Positions 24,528 to 32,908 of a stretch of 64,000 bases of DNA are shown in pieces. Both the position numbers and the translations under genes were made by a program. Position 1 is the stretch's first letter. Each line of letters starts with the position of its first letter. The notes beneath the pieces were generated by a model. That model was given only the letters and a program-made list of their open reading frames with translations. It made no database searches and had not been told where the DNA came from. Origin of the DNA: Cryobacterium mannosilyticum (GTDB taxonomy: Bacteria; Actinomycetota; Actinomycetes; Actinomycetales; Microbacteriaceae); contig NZ_SOFM01000023.1 in assembly GCF_004402705.1 (NCBI RefSeq), positions 57,447 to 121,446 on the forward strand. Direction: 5' to 3'.

Positions 24528-25502
24528 TCAGGCGAACGCGTTGATGCCGGTGAGACGCGCGGAGTAGGCCCAGAGCCAGGCCGCGGCATCCGGATCGATG
24601 GCGTGGGCGTTCACCCCGGACACCCGGGCGTCCGGGCCGTCCGGCACGGTCGCTTCGGCGATGTCGCAGTCCTCGCAGTAGACCCCGCCCCGGCCGGCGA
24701 GGAGGGGCGAGGTCGCAGCCCAGGTCGAGGTCGCCGCCCCCTGCGCCGGGGACTTGAACCGCGGGTTGACGACGCCGTCCTCGGTGATCCAGCCCGACGC
24801 GACCATCTCCGCCCGGGGCAGATGGCGCTGGAGGTCCGTCATGATGCCGCCGGGGTGCACGGCGAACGCCCGCACACCCTGCGGGGCGCCGAGCAGGTCG
24901 AGCTGGACCGCGAACAGGCTGTTGGCCGTCTTGGCCTGGCCGTACGCCACCCACTTGTCGTAGCCGGCGCGAAACTGCGGGTCGTCGAACCGGATGCCGG
25001 ACAGCTTGTGACCCGTCGACGAGAGCGCCACGACCCTGGCCCCGCCGTGTGCGGCGAGCGCGGGCCAGAGCAGGTTGGTGAGCGCGTAGTGGCCCAGGTG
25101 ATTGGTGGCGAACTGCGATTCCCAGCCGTCACCGACCCTGGCCTCGGGGGCCGCCATGATGGCCGCGTTGTTGATCAGGATGTCGACGCTGCGACCGGTC
25201 GCCAGGAATCGGTCGGCGAAGGCGCGCACGCTCGCCAGGTCGGCGAGGTCGAGCTCCTCGACGGCGACGGCGCCCAGACCGCGCGCGTCCAGGGCTGCCC
25301 GGGCCGCGTCGGGTCGGCGAGCGGGAACGGTCACGCGCGCTCCCGCGCCGACGAGGGCGTCGACCGTCTCGATGCCGAGGCCGGAGTAGCCACCGGTGAC
25401 GATCGCGGTGCGACCGGCCAGGTCGATCCCGTCAAGGACCTCTGCCGCGGTGGAGCCCGGCCCGAAACCGGAGTGGAGACTGTGTTGCGCTGTGTTCGTC
25501 AT
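24528..25502 (-). CDS. short-chain dehydrogenase/reductase
   Basis: NAD(P)-dependent oxidoreductase. The cofactor motif is TGGYSGLG near residue 36, NNAA near 111, catalytic Ser in ALSSTGH, and Tyr/Lys in YGQAKTAN. The length (324 aa) and the HPGGIMTDLQRHL segment place it with the WW-oxidoreductase/retinol-dehydrogenase-like SDRs, often annotated only generically in bacteria. It is alone, between the nuclease gene and the pentamer repeat. Substrate unknown. Confidence 0.9.
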   Translation of the reverse strand: MTNTAQHSLHSGFGPGSTAAEVLDGIDLAGRTAIVTGGYSGLGIETVDALVGAGARVTVPARRPDAARAALDARGLGAVAVEELDLADLASVRAFADRFLATGRSVDILINNAAIMAAPEARVGDGWESQFATNHLGHYALTNLLWPALAAHGGARVVALSSTGHKLSGIRFDDPQFRAGYDKWVAYGQAKTANSLFAVQLDLLGAPQGVRAFAVHPGGIMTDLQRHLPRAEMVASGWITEDGVVNPRFKSPAQGAATSTWAATSPLLAGRGGVYCEDCDIAEATVPDGPDARVSGVNAHAIDPDAAAWLWAYSARLTGINAFA

Positions 25503-25530
25503 CCCTCCAGCGTATCCACGACGGCGGGAC

Positions 25531-25620
25531 GGGCAGGTCGGGTCAGGTCAGGTCAGGGCAGGTCAGGTCAGGTCAGGTCAGGTCAGGGCAGGTCAGGTCA
25601 GGGCAGGTCAGGTCAGGTCA
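25531..25620. repeat. GGTCA pentamer microsatellite (about 18 units)
   Basis: Eighteen consecutive pentamers, mostly GGTCA with GGGCA and one GGTCG variant. It fills the gap between the SDR start and the apt stop codon. The apt stop is formed by the last unit. Being intergenic and a pentamer it can vary in length freely; it could move the SDR promoter relative to upstream sequence. Confidence 0.95.
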
Positions 25621-26145
25621 GAGAGCCACGATGGCATGCACCGCGGCGTCGCCGAGGCGGCCGCGGCCCGCGAGCTCGGTGAGCTCGAGCACCACGCCCA
25701 CGCCGGCCAGGGCGTAGCCGGCGCGCTCGATCAGACGGGAGGTCGCGGCGATCGTGCCGCCCGTGGCCAGCACGTCGTCCAGGACGAGCACCCGGGACCC
25801 GGCAGCGAGCTGGCCGATTTCGAGTTCGAGGCAGGCCGAACCGTATTCCAGGTCGTATTCCTCGCTCAGGACGGCGCCGGGAAGTTTGCCGCCCTTGCGC
25901 ACGGCGAGCACCGCGACGTCGGCCGCGTAGCCGACGGCCGCGGCGAGCAGGAAGCCGCGCGCCTCGATGCCGGCGACGGCGTCGAACTCCCCCGCGAACC
26001 GGCCGGCGAGCTCATCGATGAGGGCGCGGAATGCGGCGGCATCGGCGAAGACGGGGTTCAGGTCGCGGAACAGGATGCCCGGCTGGGGGAAGTCCGGATA
26101 GGAGGCGAGGAGGGTGGTGACATGGGTTGCTGCGGGAGTCGGCAC
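25618..26145 (-). CDS. apt: adenine phosphoribosyltransferase
   Basis: Salvages adenine to AMP using PRPP. Typical sequence: YPDFPQPGILFRDLNPVFAD, GIEARGFLLAAAVG, RKGGKLPGAVLSEEYDLEYG, and the PRPP-binding loop VLVLDDVLATGGT near residue 124. 175 aa. The C-terminus ends (AVHAIVAL) exactly where the pentamer array begins, so a few residues may have been lost or changed. The MarR gene upstream ends 28 bp away. Confidence 0.95.
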   Translation of the reverse strand: MPTPAATHVTTLLASYPDFPQPGILFRDLNPVFADAAAFRALIDELAGRFAGEFDAVAGIEARGFLLAAAVGYAADVAVLAVRKGGKLPGAVLSEEYDLEYGSACLELEIGQLAAGSRVLVLDDVLATGGTIAATSRLIERAGYALAGVGVVLELTELAGRGRLGDAAVHAIVAL

Positions 26146-26173
26146 TGATCCAGCGTAGGCGATGCCGGTCAGG

Positions 26174-26701
26174 CTAGTGCGGCCGCGCGGGCGAGGAGGA
26201 CTCGTCCGGCGTCATCGCTGCGCCCAGCTCCCGCAGGAATCCGATCACGGCACGCCGGTCGGCGACGCTCAACTCGTCCGCGACGTCGATCATCCGCTGG
26301 TGCACCCCGCCCAGCGCCCGCTTGACCTCCCGGTGGGCCCGCGGGCTCACGTGCACGACCTGGGCTCGCCGATCGACGGCGTGCGGTTCCCGGCTGATGT
26401 GACCGGAGCTTGCCAGCCTGGACAGAAGTTTGGCCGTGGCAGCCGAGGTGATCCCGAGGCGGGCGCTTAGCTCGGTCGGGCCGATCGACTCCCCCGCGCG
26501 CTCGGCCCTGATCAGGTGGCGAATGGCGAGCAGGTCCGTTTCGTTGATGGCGAGCGCGGCCTGCGTGCGGCGACGCATGGAGGCATCCATTCCGCGGAAT
26601 TCGCGAACCGCCTTCAACACTGCGCCGGCGCTGTCGGGGCCGTCACCGTGCATGCCGTCCCAATAGGCGCCCGGCGCTGGCGAGGCTGCTGGTGATGACA
26701 T
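26174..26701 (-). CDS. crtR: MarR-family transcriptional regulator, CrtR-like
   Basis: Winged-helix dimeric repressor: LAINETDLLAIRHLIRAER, then IGPTELSARLGITSAATAKLLSRLASSGHISREPHAVDRRAQVVHVSP, the recognition helix and wing of MarR. 175 aa. It is divergent from idi and the carotenoid operon, the arrangement of corynebacterial CrtR, a MarR repressor of carotenoid genes reported to respond to geranylgeranyl diphosphate. A palindrome suitable as operator lies between. The role as carotenoid regulator is inferred from position, not sequence identity. Confidence 0.82.
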   Translation of the reverse strand: MSSPAASPAPGAYWDGMHGDGPDSAGAVLKAVREFRGMDASMRRRTQAALAINETDLLAIRHLIRAERAGESIGPTELSARLGITSAATAKLLSRLASSGHISREPHAVDRRAQVVHVSPRAHREVKRALGGVHQRMIDVADELSVADRRAVIGFLRELGAAMTPDESSSPARPH

Positions 26702-26720
26702 TCCCCCATGCTAGCCTCAC

Positions 26721-26740
26721 AACTAGCTAACCTAGTTAGA
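26721..26740. promoter_or_regulatory. palindromic operator candidate, MarR/crt intergenic
   Basis: The inverted repeat AACTAG-N5-CTAGTT with TTAG/CTAA extensions lies in the 83-bp gap between the divergent marR and idi genes, 45 bp upstream of the idi start. A/T-rich palindromes of this size are typical MarR-dimer sites. I cannot place -10 and -35 elements with confidence. Confidence 0.55.
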
Positions 26741-26784
26741 TACTTTTCCGAGTATCGTGGATCCAAGGACAGAAAGGGGCGGTC

Positions 26785-27324
26785 ATGGCGCAGATCGAAC
26801 TGCTCGCGGAACAGGTTGTGCTCGTCGATGAGACCGGATCAGCCATCGGAACGGCCCCGAAGAGCACCATCCACGGTCCCGACACCCCCCTCCACCTTGC
26901 GTTCTCCTGCTACGTGCTGAATCCGCTCGGACAGGTGCTCATCACCCGCCGGGCCCTGGCCAAGAAGACCTGGCCCGGAGTGTGGACCAATTCGTTCTGC
27001 GGACACCCGCTCCCCCATGAATCGATACCCGACGCCATCGACCGCCGTGCCCGGTTCGAACTCGGCCTCGACCTCGACGACGTCACGGTGACCCTCCCCG
27101 ATTTCCGCTACCGCGCGGTGGACAGCAGCGGAATCGTAGAAAACGAGATCTGCCCGGTCTACCTCGCCATCGCCAGCGGGGACCCGATTCCGAACCCCGA
27201 CGAGGTCGTGGAGTTCGCCTGGGTCGACCCGGCCACGCTCCGCCGCTCGGTCCTGGACCTGCCGTGGGCGTTCAGCCCCTGGCTGGGACTTCAATTGAAG
27301 GAGCTGACCGGCTTTGCTACCTGA
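26785..27324 (+). CDS. idi: isopentenyl-diphosphate delta-isomerase, type I
   Basis: Interconverts isopentenyl and dimethylallyl diphosphate, feeding carotenoid synthesis. The catalytic Cys is in NSFCGHP (C72), and the catalytic Glu region is VENEICPVYLA (E119/E121); the Nudix-like fold is seen in the rest. 179 aa. AAAGGGG lies 6 nt before the ATG. It is the first gene of the carotenoid operon; crtE starts within its last codons (11-nt overlap). Confidence 0.95.
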   Translation: MAQIELLAEQVVLVDETGSAIGTAPKSTIHGPDTPLHLAFSCYVLNPLGQVLITRRALAKKTWPGVWTNSFCGHPLPHESIPDAIDRRARFELGLDLDDVTVTLPDFRYRAVDSSGIVENEICPVYLAIASGDPIPNPDEVVEFAWVDPATLRRSVLDLPWAFSPWLGLQLKELTGFAT

Positions 27325-28363
27325 CATCGCGACCATCGGGGTCGGCACGGAACTGGAACGATTCTTCGCCGCGTCCCGGCTGCGTGCGAGTGACTACGGC
27401 GAGCACTACGTCGCGCTCTGGGACTGCCTGGAACAGGCCAGCACCGGAGGAAAACGAGTGCGACCCGCGCTCGTCCTGGCCGCGTTCACCGGACTCGGCG
27501 GCACCGACCTCAGCCTCGCCACACCGGTCGCGGTGAGCTTCGAACTGCTGCACACCGCCTTCGTCATCCACGACGACGTGATCGACCGCGACCTGGCCCG
27601 GCGCGGCGTGGCCAACATCGCCGGCCGGTTCACCGAACGGGCGCTCGCTCACGGGGCAGTGAGCACCCAGGCGGACACCTGGGCCGCCACCGCCGCCATC
27701 CTCGCCGGCGACCTTGCCCTCAGTGAGGCCCATCGGGCCCTGGCGATGCTGCCGGTCGAACGGGAACTCCGCGGCCGGCTGCTCGACCTGCTCGACCGCG
27801 CCGTGTTCGTCAGCGCCGCGGGCGAACTGGCCGACGTAACGAACACGACGTCGAAGCAACCGCTGTCGGTCGAACAGGTGGTCTTCACCCTCGAGCAGAA
27901 GACGGCCGTGTACTCGTTCGAGGCCCCGCTGCAGGCCGGGGCCGTCCTGGCCGGCGCGTCGACGGAGGCAATCAGCGTGCTGGGGCAATTCGGCCGGCTG
28001 ATCGGCGTGGCCTTCCAGCTGACCGACGACATCCTCGGTGTGTTCGGTGACCCGGCGAAGACGGGCAAGAGCGTGGTCTCCGACCTGCGCGAGGGCAAGC
28101 AGACCGCCCTGACCGCCCACGCCGGCGCGACCGCGGCCTGGCCCGACATCGCGCCGTTCATCGGCAAGGCCGACCTTTCCGAGGAGGAGGCAGCGGAGGT
28201 GAGGCAGCGACTGCGGGACTGCGGGGCGCTCGACGCCGCGGATGAACTGGCCCGGAGCCACGCCGACCGCGCCGTCGCCGCCCTCGATACCCCGGTCATC
28301 CCGGAGCCGTTGCGCAGCCACCTCACGACGCTGGCCAGCACGGCCGTGAATCGCACGCGATGA
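27314..28363 (+). CDS. crtE: geranylgeranyl diphosphate synthase
   Basis: Trans-prenyltransferase making C20-PP for carotenoids. First Asp-rich motif DDVID at residues 87-91, second motif DDILGVFGD near 237, and GGKRVRP for diphosphate binding. The residues before the first motif (ELLHTAFVIH) lack bulky aromatic blocks adjacent to it, consistent with a C20 product. The start is TTG, overlapping idi by 11 nt, with AAGGAG 11 nt upstream. 349 aa. It is coupled to crtB by ATGA. Confidence 0.93.
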   Translation: MLPDIATIGVGTELERFFAASRLRASDYGEHYVALWDCLEQASTGGKRVRPALVLAAFTGLGGTDLSLATPVAVSFELLHTAFVIHDDVIDRDLARRGVANIAGRFTERALAHGAVSTQADTWAATAAILAGDLALSEAHRALAMLPVERELRGRLLDLLDRAVFVSAAGELADVTNTTSKQPLSVEQVVFTLEQKTAVYSFEAPLQAGAVLAGASTEAISVLGQFGRLIGVAFQLTDDILGVFGDPAKTGKSVVSDLREGKQTALTAHAGATAAWPDIAPFIGKADLSEEEAAEVRQRLRDCGALDAADELARSHADRAVAALDTPVIPEPLRSHLTTLASTAVNRTR

Positions 28364-29253
28364 GCCGCCGCACCCCCGCACCGAAGACCGAGATCGGCAT
28401 CTACAACCGGGCGGCCCGCGCCAGCTCGGCGACAGTGATCGGCCACTACTCCACCTCGTTCGGCCTGGCCGCACGCCTGCTGGAACCCCGCGTGCGCAGC
28501 CAGGTCCGCACCATCTACGCCCTGGTGCGGATCGCCGACGAGATCGTCGACGGAGCGGCCAGCCAGGCCGGACTGAGCGTCGATGAGCAGCGGGCGCTGC
28601 TCGACGGCCTCGAACGGGAAACGACCCAGGCCATCACCCGCGGTTTCAGCACCAACCTGGTCGTGCACGCCTTCGCCGCCACCGCACGGGAGACCGGGAT
28701 CGAAACCGGCCTGATCGCGCCGTTCTTCGCCTCGATGCGCCGGGACCTCGACCAGACCCCGTTCGACGCGGTCGGCGTGGCCGAATACATCTACGGTTCC
28801 GCCGAGGTGATCGGGCTGATGTGCCTGCGCTGCTTCATCCAGGACACGCCGCGCACGCAGGCCGACCTCGCCGTGCTGGAGACCGGCGCCCGCAGCCTCG
28901 GCGCCGCGTTCCAGAAGGTGAACTTCCTCCGGGACCTGGCCGCGGACCGGGACGCCCTCGGCCGCAACTACTTCCCCGGAGTGAGCATGCTCACGATGAC
29001 GGACGAGGAGAAGAACGTGCTCCTCGATGACATGGACGCGGACCTCGCCGCGGCCGAACGGGTGCTCCCGATGCTTCCACGGGGAAGCCGGCGCGCCGTC
29101 ACCGCGGCCCACGGGCTGTTCGCCCGCCTGTCCACCAAACTGCGGGCAACCCCCGCACGAGAATTGATGAGCGCCCGAGTGCGGGTGCCGGATCCGGAGA
29201 AGATCATGATTGCCCTCGGCGCATCGTTCGGCCCCCAGGCGTGGAAACGATGA
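28360..29253 (+). CDS. crtB: phytoene synthase
   Basis: Condenses two geranylgeranyl diphosphates to phytoene. Both Asp-rich motifs of the squalene/phytoene synthase family are present: YALVRIADEIVDG (about residue 50-62) and NFLRDLAADRDALGRNYFP (about 188-206). 297 aa. ATGA overlap with crtE upstream and with crtI downstream shows tight translational coupling. Confidence 0.95.
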   Translation: MSRRTPAPKTEIGIYNRAARASSATVIGHYSTSFGLAARLLEPRVRSQVRTIYALVRIADEIVDGAASQAGLSVDEQRALLDGLERETTQAITRGFSTNLVVHAFAATARETGIETGLIAPFFASMRRDLDQTPFDAVGVAEYIYGSAEVIGLMCLRCFIQDTPRTQADLAVLETGARSLGAAFQKVNFLRDLAADRDALGRNYFPGVSMLTMTDEEKNVLLDDMDADLAAAERVLPMLPRGSRRAVTAAHGLFARLSTKLRATPARELMSARVRVPDPEKIMIALGASFGPQAWKR

Positions 29254-30878
29254 CGAACGGAACCCCGCACACAGTCGTCATCGGCGGTGGTATCGCGGGG
29301 CTCGCCAGCGCCGCCCTGCTCGCCCGGAACGGCCACGACGTCACCCTGCTCGAGGCGCAGGACGGCCTCGGCGGACGCGCCGGCTCCTGGAACGTCGACG
29401 GCTTCCGGTTCGAGACCGGGCCGAGCTGGTATCTGATGCCGGAGGTGTTCGACCACTTCTTCCGCCTCTTCGGCACGAGCACGGCCGAGCAGTTCACCCT
29501 GACCCGGCTCGACCCCGGCTACCGGGTCTACTTCGAGGACCAGCCGGAGCCGGTCGACATCGCCGCCGACCGGGCCGACAACATCCGTCTCTTCGAACGC
29601 CTGGAGCCCGGTGGCGGCGCGGCGCTCGACCGGTACCTCGTCTCGGCAAAAGAGACCTACGAGATGGCCGTGAAACGCTTCCTCTACACCACCTTCGCGT
29701 CGTTCCGGCCCCTGCTGGTGCCGGATGTGCTGGCGCGGCTCGGCCGGTTGGCACGCCTGCTCCTGCAGCCGCTGGACAAGTTCGCGGCCGGCTATCTGAA
29801 GGACCCGCGGTTGCGGCAGATCCTCGGCTACCCGGCCGTGTTCCTCGGCTCCTCCCCCGACCAGACCCCGTCGATGTACCACCTGATGAGCCATCTCGAC
29901 CTCGCCGACGGGGTGCTCTACCCGCAGGGCGGCTTCACCAGGCTGATCGACAGCATCGCCGACATCGCCGTGGCGGAGGGCGTCCAGGTGATCACCGGCG
30001 CCCGGGTGACCCGGATCCGCACCACGGACGGCGTGAAGAGCGCCGTGACCGGGGTCAGTTACCAGACATTCGACGGCACCATCGTCGAGTTGGACGCCGA
30101 CCAGGTCGTTTCCGCCGCCGACCTGCACCACACCGAGACCGAGCTCGTGCCGGCCGGCAAGCAGACCTACCCCGAGCGCTGGTGGCAGAAGCGGGTATCG
30201 GGGCCGGGCGCCGTGCTGGTGATGCTCGGCATCCGGGGCGAACTGCCCCAGCTCGAGCACCACACCCTGTTCTTCACCAGGGACTGGGGCGAGAACTTCG
30301 GCCGGATCTTCGGCAAGAAGCCGAGCGTCGCCTCGCCGGCGTCGTTCTACGCCTGCCTGCCCAGCGTGACCGACCCCGGAGTGGCCCCGGACGGGTACTC
30401 GAACATGTTCCTCCTGGTGCCGATTCCCGCCGACCCCGGCCTCGGCCGCGGCGGCGTCGACGGCGCCGGCTCCGCGGCGATCGAGAAGATCGCCGACGAC
30501 ACGATCGCCCAGCTCAGCGAGTGGGCGGGGATCCCCGACCTGGCCGAACGGATCGTGGTGCGGCGCACGGTGGGCCCGGCCGATTTCGCGGAGGACCTCA
30601 ACTCCTGGCACGGCGGCGCCCTCGGCCCCGCGCACACCCTGCGTCAGAGCGCGTTCCTGCGCGGCTCGAACGCCTCCTCGAAGATCGACGGCCTGTTCTA
30701 CGCGGGCGGTACGACGATCCCCGGGATCGGCCTGCCGATGTGCCTGATCAGTGCCGAGATCCTGCTCAAGCGGGTTCGAGCGGACACGAGCACGGGGCCG
30801 CTGCCGGAACCGCTTGCGCGGCCTCGGCCGGCAGCGGCGCCGAAAACGCCGTCGCCGACGCAGTCCAAAACGCAGTGA
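29250..30878 (+). CDS. crtI: phytoene desaturase (lycopene-forming)
   Basis: FAD enzyme converting phytoene to lycopene in four desaturations. The dinucleotide-binding motif VVIGGGIAGLASAALLARNGHDVTLLEA is at the N-terminus, and the CrtI C-terminal signature GLFYAGGTTIPGIGLPMCLISAEI is near residue 495. 542 aa. The ATG overlaps the crtB stop; the last 40 residues are a Pro/Ala-rich tail. A second, more distant CrtI-like gene is at 32.9-34.4 kb. Confidence 0.95.
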   Translation: MTNGTPHTVVIGGGIAGLASAALLARNGHDVTLLEAQDGLGGRAGSWNVDGFRFETGPSWYLMPEVFDHFFRLFGTSTAEQFTLTRLDPGYRVYFEDQPEPVDIAADRADNIRLFERLEPGGGAALDRYLVSAKETYEMAVKRFLYTTFASFRPLLVPDVLARLGRLARLLLQPLDKFAAGYLKDPRLRQILGYPAVFLGSSPDQTPSMYHLMSHLDLADGVLYPQGGFTRLIDSIADIAVAEGVQVITGARVTRIRTTDGVKSAVTGVSYQTFDGTIVELDADQVVSAADLHHTETELVPAGKQTYPERWWQKRVSGPGAVLVMLGIRGELPQLEHHTLFFTRDWGENFGRIFGKKPSVASPASFYACLPSVTDPGVAPDGYSNMFLLVPIPADPGLGRGGVDGAGSAAIEKIADDTIAQLSEWAGIPDLAERIVVRRTVGPADFAEDLNSWHGGALGPAHTLRQSAFLRGSNASSKIDGLFYAGGTTIPGIGLPMCLISAEILLKRVRADTSTGPLPEPLARPRPAAAPKTPSPTQSKTQ

Positions 30879-31213
30879 CGTTCGCCTACCTGCTCACCCT
30901 GCTCGTGTCGCTCGGCGCGATGGTGCTGCTCGACCGGCGCTTCCGGCTGTTCTTCTGGCGGGGACCGAAACGCGCCGCGATCGTGCTGGGTGCCGGCCTG
31001 GTGTTGTTCCTGGCCTGGGACCTGGCCGGGATCGGCCTCGGCATCTTCTACCGAGGCGAGACGACGCTGATGACGGGCCTGCAGCTGGCCCCTGAGCTGC
31101 CGCTGGAGGAGTTCTTCTTCCTCGCCTTCCTCTGTTACCTGACGATGAACGCCGTGCAGGGCGCGCGGCTGCTGCGGGACGCGCGCACCGCGAGGCTGCG
31201 GCCGCACCGGTGA
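30875..31213 (+). CDS. crtYe: C50 carotenoid cyclase subunit (CrtYe type)
   Basis: Small integral membrane protein, one half of the heterodimeric C50 carotenoid cyclase that closes the rings of flavuxanthin-type intermediates. Three hydrophobic stretches: AYLLTLLVSLGAMVLL, AIVLGAGLVLFLAWDLAGIGLGIFY, and ELPLEEFFFLAFLCYLTMNAV, the last with the conserved PLEEFFF. 112 aa. GTG start in a GTGA overlap with crtI. Ye and Yf roles are assigned by order and could be named lbtB/lbtC or crtYg/Yh in other genera. Confidence 0.88.
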   Translation: MTFAYLLTLLVSLGAMVLLDRRFRLFFWRGPKRAAIVLGAGLVLFLAWDLAGIGLGIFYRGETTLMTGLQLAPELPLEEFFFLAFLCYLTMNAVQGARLLRDARTARLRPHR

Positions 31214-31515
31214 CCTACCTGCTGCTGAACGCCGTGTTCCTCCTCGTTGCCGCCGTGGTCGCCGCCGTCGCAGTCCGGCTCCGGCCCGGGTACCGGCGGA
31301 TCCTGCCGTCACTGGCGATCGCGCTCCTCGGCGTGCTGGTGCTCACAGCGGTCTTCGACAACATTATGATCGGGATCGGGCTGGTCGATTACGATCCGGA
31401 CCGGATCAACGGGCTCCGCCTCGGCCTTGCCCCGATCGAGGATTTCGCCTACCCGGTCGCCGCGGCGCTCCTGCTGCCGGCGCTCTGGGCACTGTTGGGG
31501 AGAACGGATGACTGA
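31210..31515 (+). CDS. crtYf: C50 carotenoid cyclase subunit (CrtYf type)
   Basis: Second half of the heterodimeric cyclase. 101 aa with three membrane segments and the family residues DNIMIGIGLVDYD and GLAPIEDFAYPVAAALLLP. It starts GTG in a GTGA overlap with the Ye gene and its end overlaps the start of the elongase gene. Ring type (epsilon in decaprenoxanthin or gamma in sarcinaxanthin) cannot be read directly from the sequence. Confidence 0.88.
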   Translation: MTYLLLNAVFLLVAAVVAAVAVRLRPGYRRILPSLAIALLGVLVLTAVFDNIMIGIGLVDYDPDRINGLRLGLAPIEDFAYPVAAALLLPALWALLGRTDD

Positions 31516-32407
31516 GATGGCCACGTCGACGCTGTGGAAGACCCGGCAGGTGCTGCTGTCCTCCCGCCCACTGAGCTGGATCAACACCGCGTTCCCGTTC
31601 GCGGCCGCCTACGTCGTGACGACCGGGCGGGTGGATGCCCTCCTCGTGGTGGGCACCCTGTTCTTCCTGATCCCCTACAACCTGCTGATGTACGGCATCA
31701 ATGACGTCTTCGACTACGAATCCGACCTGCGCAACCCGCGCAAGGGCGGTGTCGAGGGGGCGATGCTCGACCCGGGCCTGCACCGCACCGTGCTTGCGGC
31801 CGGGGTGCTGACGGCGGTGCCCGTGCTCGTCGCGATGCTCGTGCTCGCCGGGGCGCAGCATCCGTTGTCCTGGCTCGTGCTGGCGATCAGCCTGTTCGCG
31901 GTCGTGGCCTATTCGGTGCCCGGGCTTCGGTTCAAGGAACGTCCGTTCGTGGATTCGATGACCTCGAGCACGCACTTCGTGAGCCCGGCGGTGTACGGCC
32001 TCATCGTCGCCGGAGCCACCGTCACCCCCGGCCTGCTGGCCCTCCTCGTGGCCTTCTTCTTCTGGGGCATGGCCAGCCACGCCTTCGGCGCGGTGCAGGA
32101 TGTCGTACCGGACCGGGAGGGCGGGATCGCCTCGATCGCCACCGCCCTCGGTGCGGCACGCACCGTGCGTCTCGCGATCGCCCTCTGGGCCGTTGCCGGG
32201 CTGCTGATGCTGGGCGCCGGCTGGCCGGGAGCCCTCGCCGTCGTGCTCGCGGTGCCCTACATCGTGGCGGCCTGGCCATTCCGGTCGATCACGGACGGCC
32301 GCGCGGAGGCCGCCAACGCCGGCTGGAAGCGATTCCTCTGGCTCAACTTCGTCACCGGCTTCCTCGTCACGATGCTGCTCATCGGCTGGGTGCTGGTCGG
32401 CCGCTGA
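31508..32407 (+). CDS. crtEb: lycopene elongase (UbiA-type prenyltransferase)
   Basis: Adds two C5 units to lycopene to give a C50 acyclic carotenoid. It is a polytopic UbiA-superfamily prenyltransferase: first Asp motif NDVFDYESD (residues 65-73), second motif DVVPDREGG near 199, with about eight hydrophobic segments. GGGGAG lies 5 nt before the ATG, which overlaps crtYf by 8 nt; 299 aa. Last gene of the operon. Together idi to crtEb should produce decaprenoxanthin- or sarcinaxanthin-like pigment. Confidence 0.92.
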   Translation: MTEMATSTLWKTRQVLLSSRPLSWINTAFPFAAAYVVTTGRVDALLVVGTLFFLIPYNLLMYGINDVFDYESDLRNPRKGGVEGAMLDPGLHRTVLAAGVLTAVPVLVAMLVLAGAQHPLSWLVLAISLFAVVAYSVPGLRFKERPFVDSMTSSTHFVSPAVYGLIVAGATVTPGLLALLVAFFFWGMASHAFGAVQDVVPDREGGIASIATALGAARTVRLAIALWAVAGLLMLGAGWPGALAVVLAVPYIVAAWPFRSITDGRAEAANAGWKRFLWLNFVTGFLVTMLLIGWVLVGR

Positions 32408-32466
32408 ACCGGCCCCGCTGCGGCGCCCCGGCGTGGTCGCCGAGTCCGTGGTCGTAGAGTCGAGGG

Positions 32467-32883
32467 ATGGACCCCGTGATGACCGCCCGCGTCGACAGCT
32501 GGACCTGGGCGGTGCGCATGTTCAAGACCCGTTCGTCCGCCACGGCCGCCTGCCGGGCCGGGCACGTGCGGGTGAACGGCGACCGCGCCAAGTCGGCGCA
32601 GCCCGTGCGGATCGGTGACGAGGTGCGGGTGCGCAGCAACGGTTTCGACCGCATCCTGATCGTCTCCCGGATCGTCAGCAAGCGGGTGGGTGCCGCGGTG
32701 GCCGTCGAGTGCTTCGTCGACCAGACTCCCCCGCCGCCGCCCCGCGAAGAGGTGGCCCTGGTGCCGATGCGCGACCGCGGTGCCGGGCGGCCGACGAAGC
32801 GCGAGCGGCGGGACATCGACAAGCTGCGCGCCACCCGGCTGGGCGAGCCGGGCGAAGCCTCCTGGCTGCCCGACGACGACTGA
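32467..32883 (+). CDS. S4-domain RNA-binding protein (Hsp15-like)
   Basis: The S4 RNA-binding fold is at the N-terminus: ARVDSWTWAVRMFKTRSSATAACRAGHVRVNGDRAKSAQ, then VRIGDEVRV. In Hsp15 this fold binds stalled 50S subunits. 138 aa; the C-terminal 45 residues are basic then acidic (GRPTKRERRDIDKLR). ATG at 32467 is used; an alternative ATG is four codons later. It faces the CrtI-like gene tail to tail, 25 bp apart. Confidence 0.88.
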   Translation: MDPVMTARVDSWTWAVRMFKTRSSATAACRAGHVRVNGDRAKSAQPVRIGDEVRVRSNGFDRILIVSRIVSKRVGAAVAVECFVDQTPPPPPREEVALVPMRDRGAGRPTKRERRDIDKLRATRLGEPGEASWLPDDD

Positions 32884-32908
32884 GCGCCGAGGCCCGGTGC
32901 CAGGCGGT

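Noticed and set aside
29210..31213. 667-codon open frame through the carotenoid region
   Set aside because: Only its last 112 codons (CrtYe) are real; the rest is an Arg/Pro-rich shadow of crtI in another frame.
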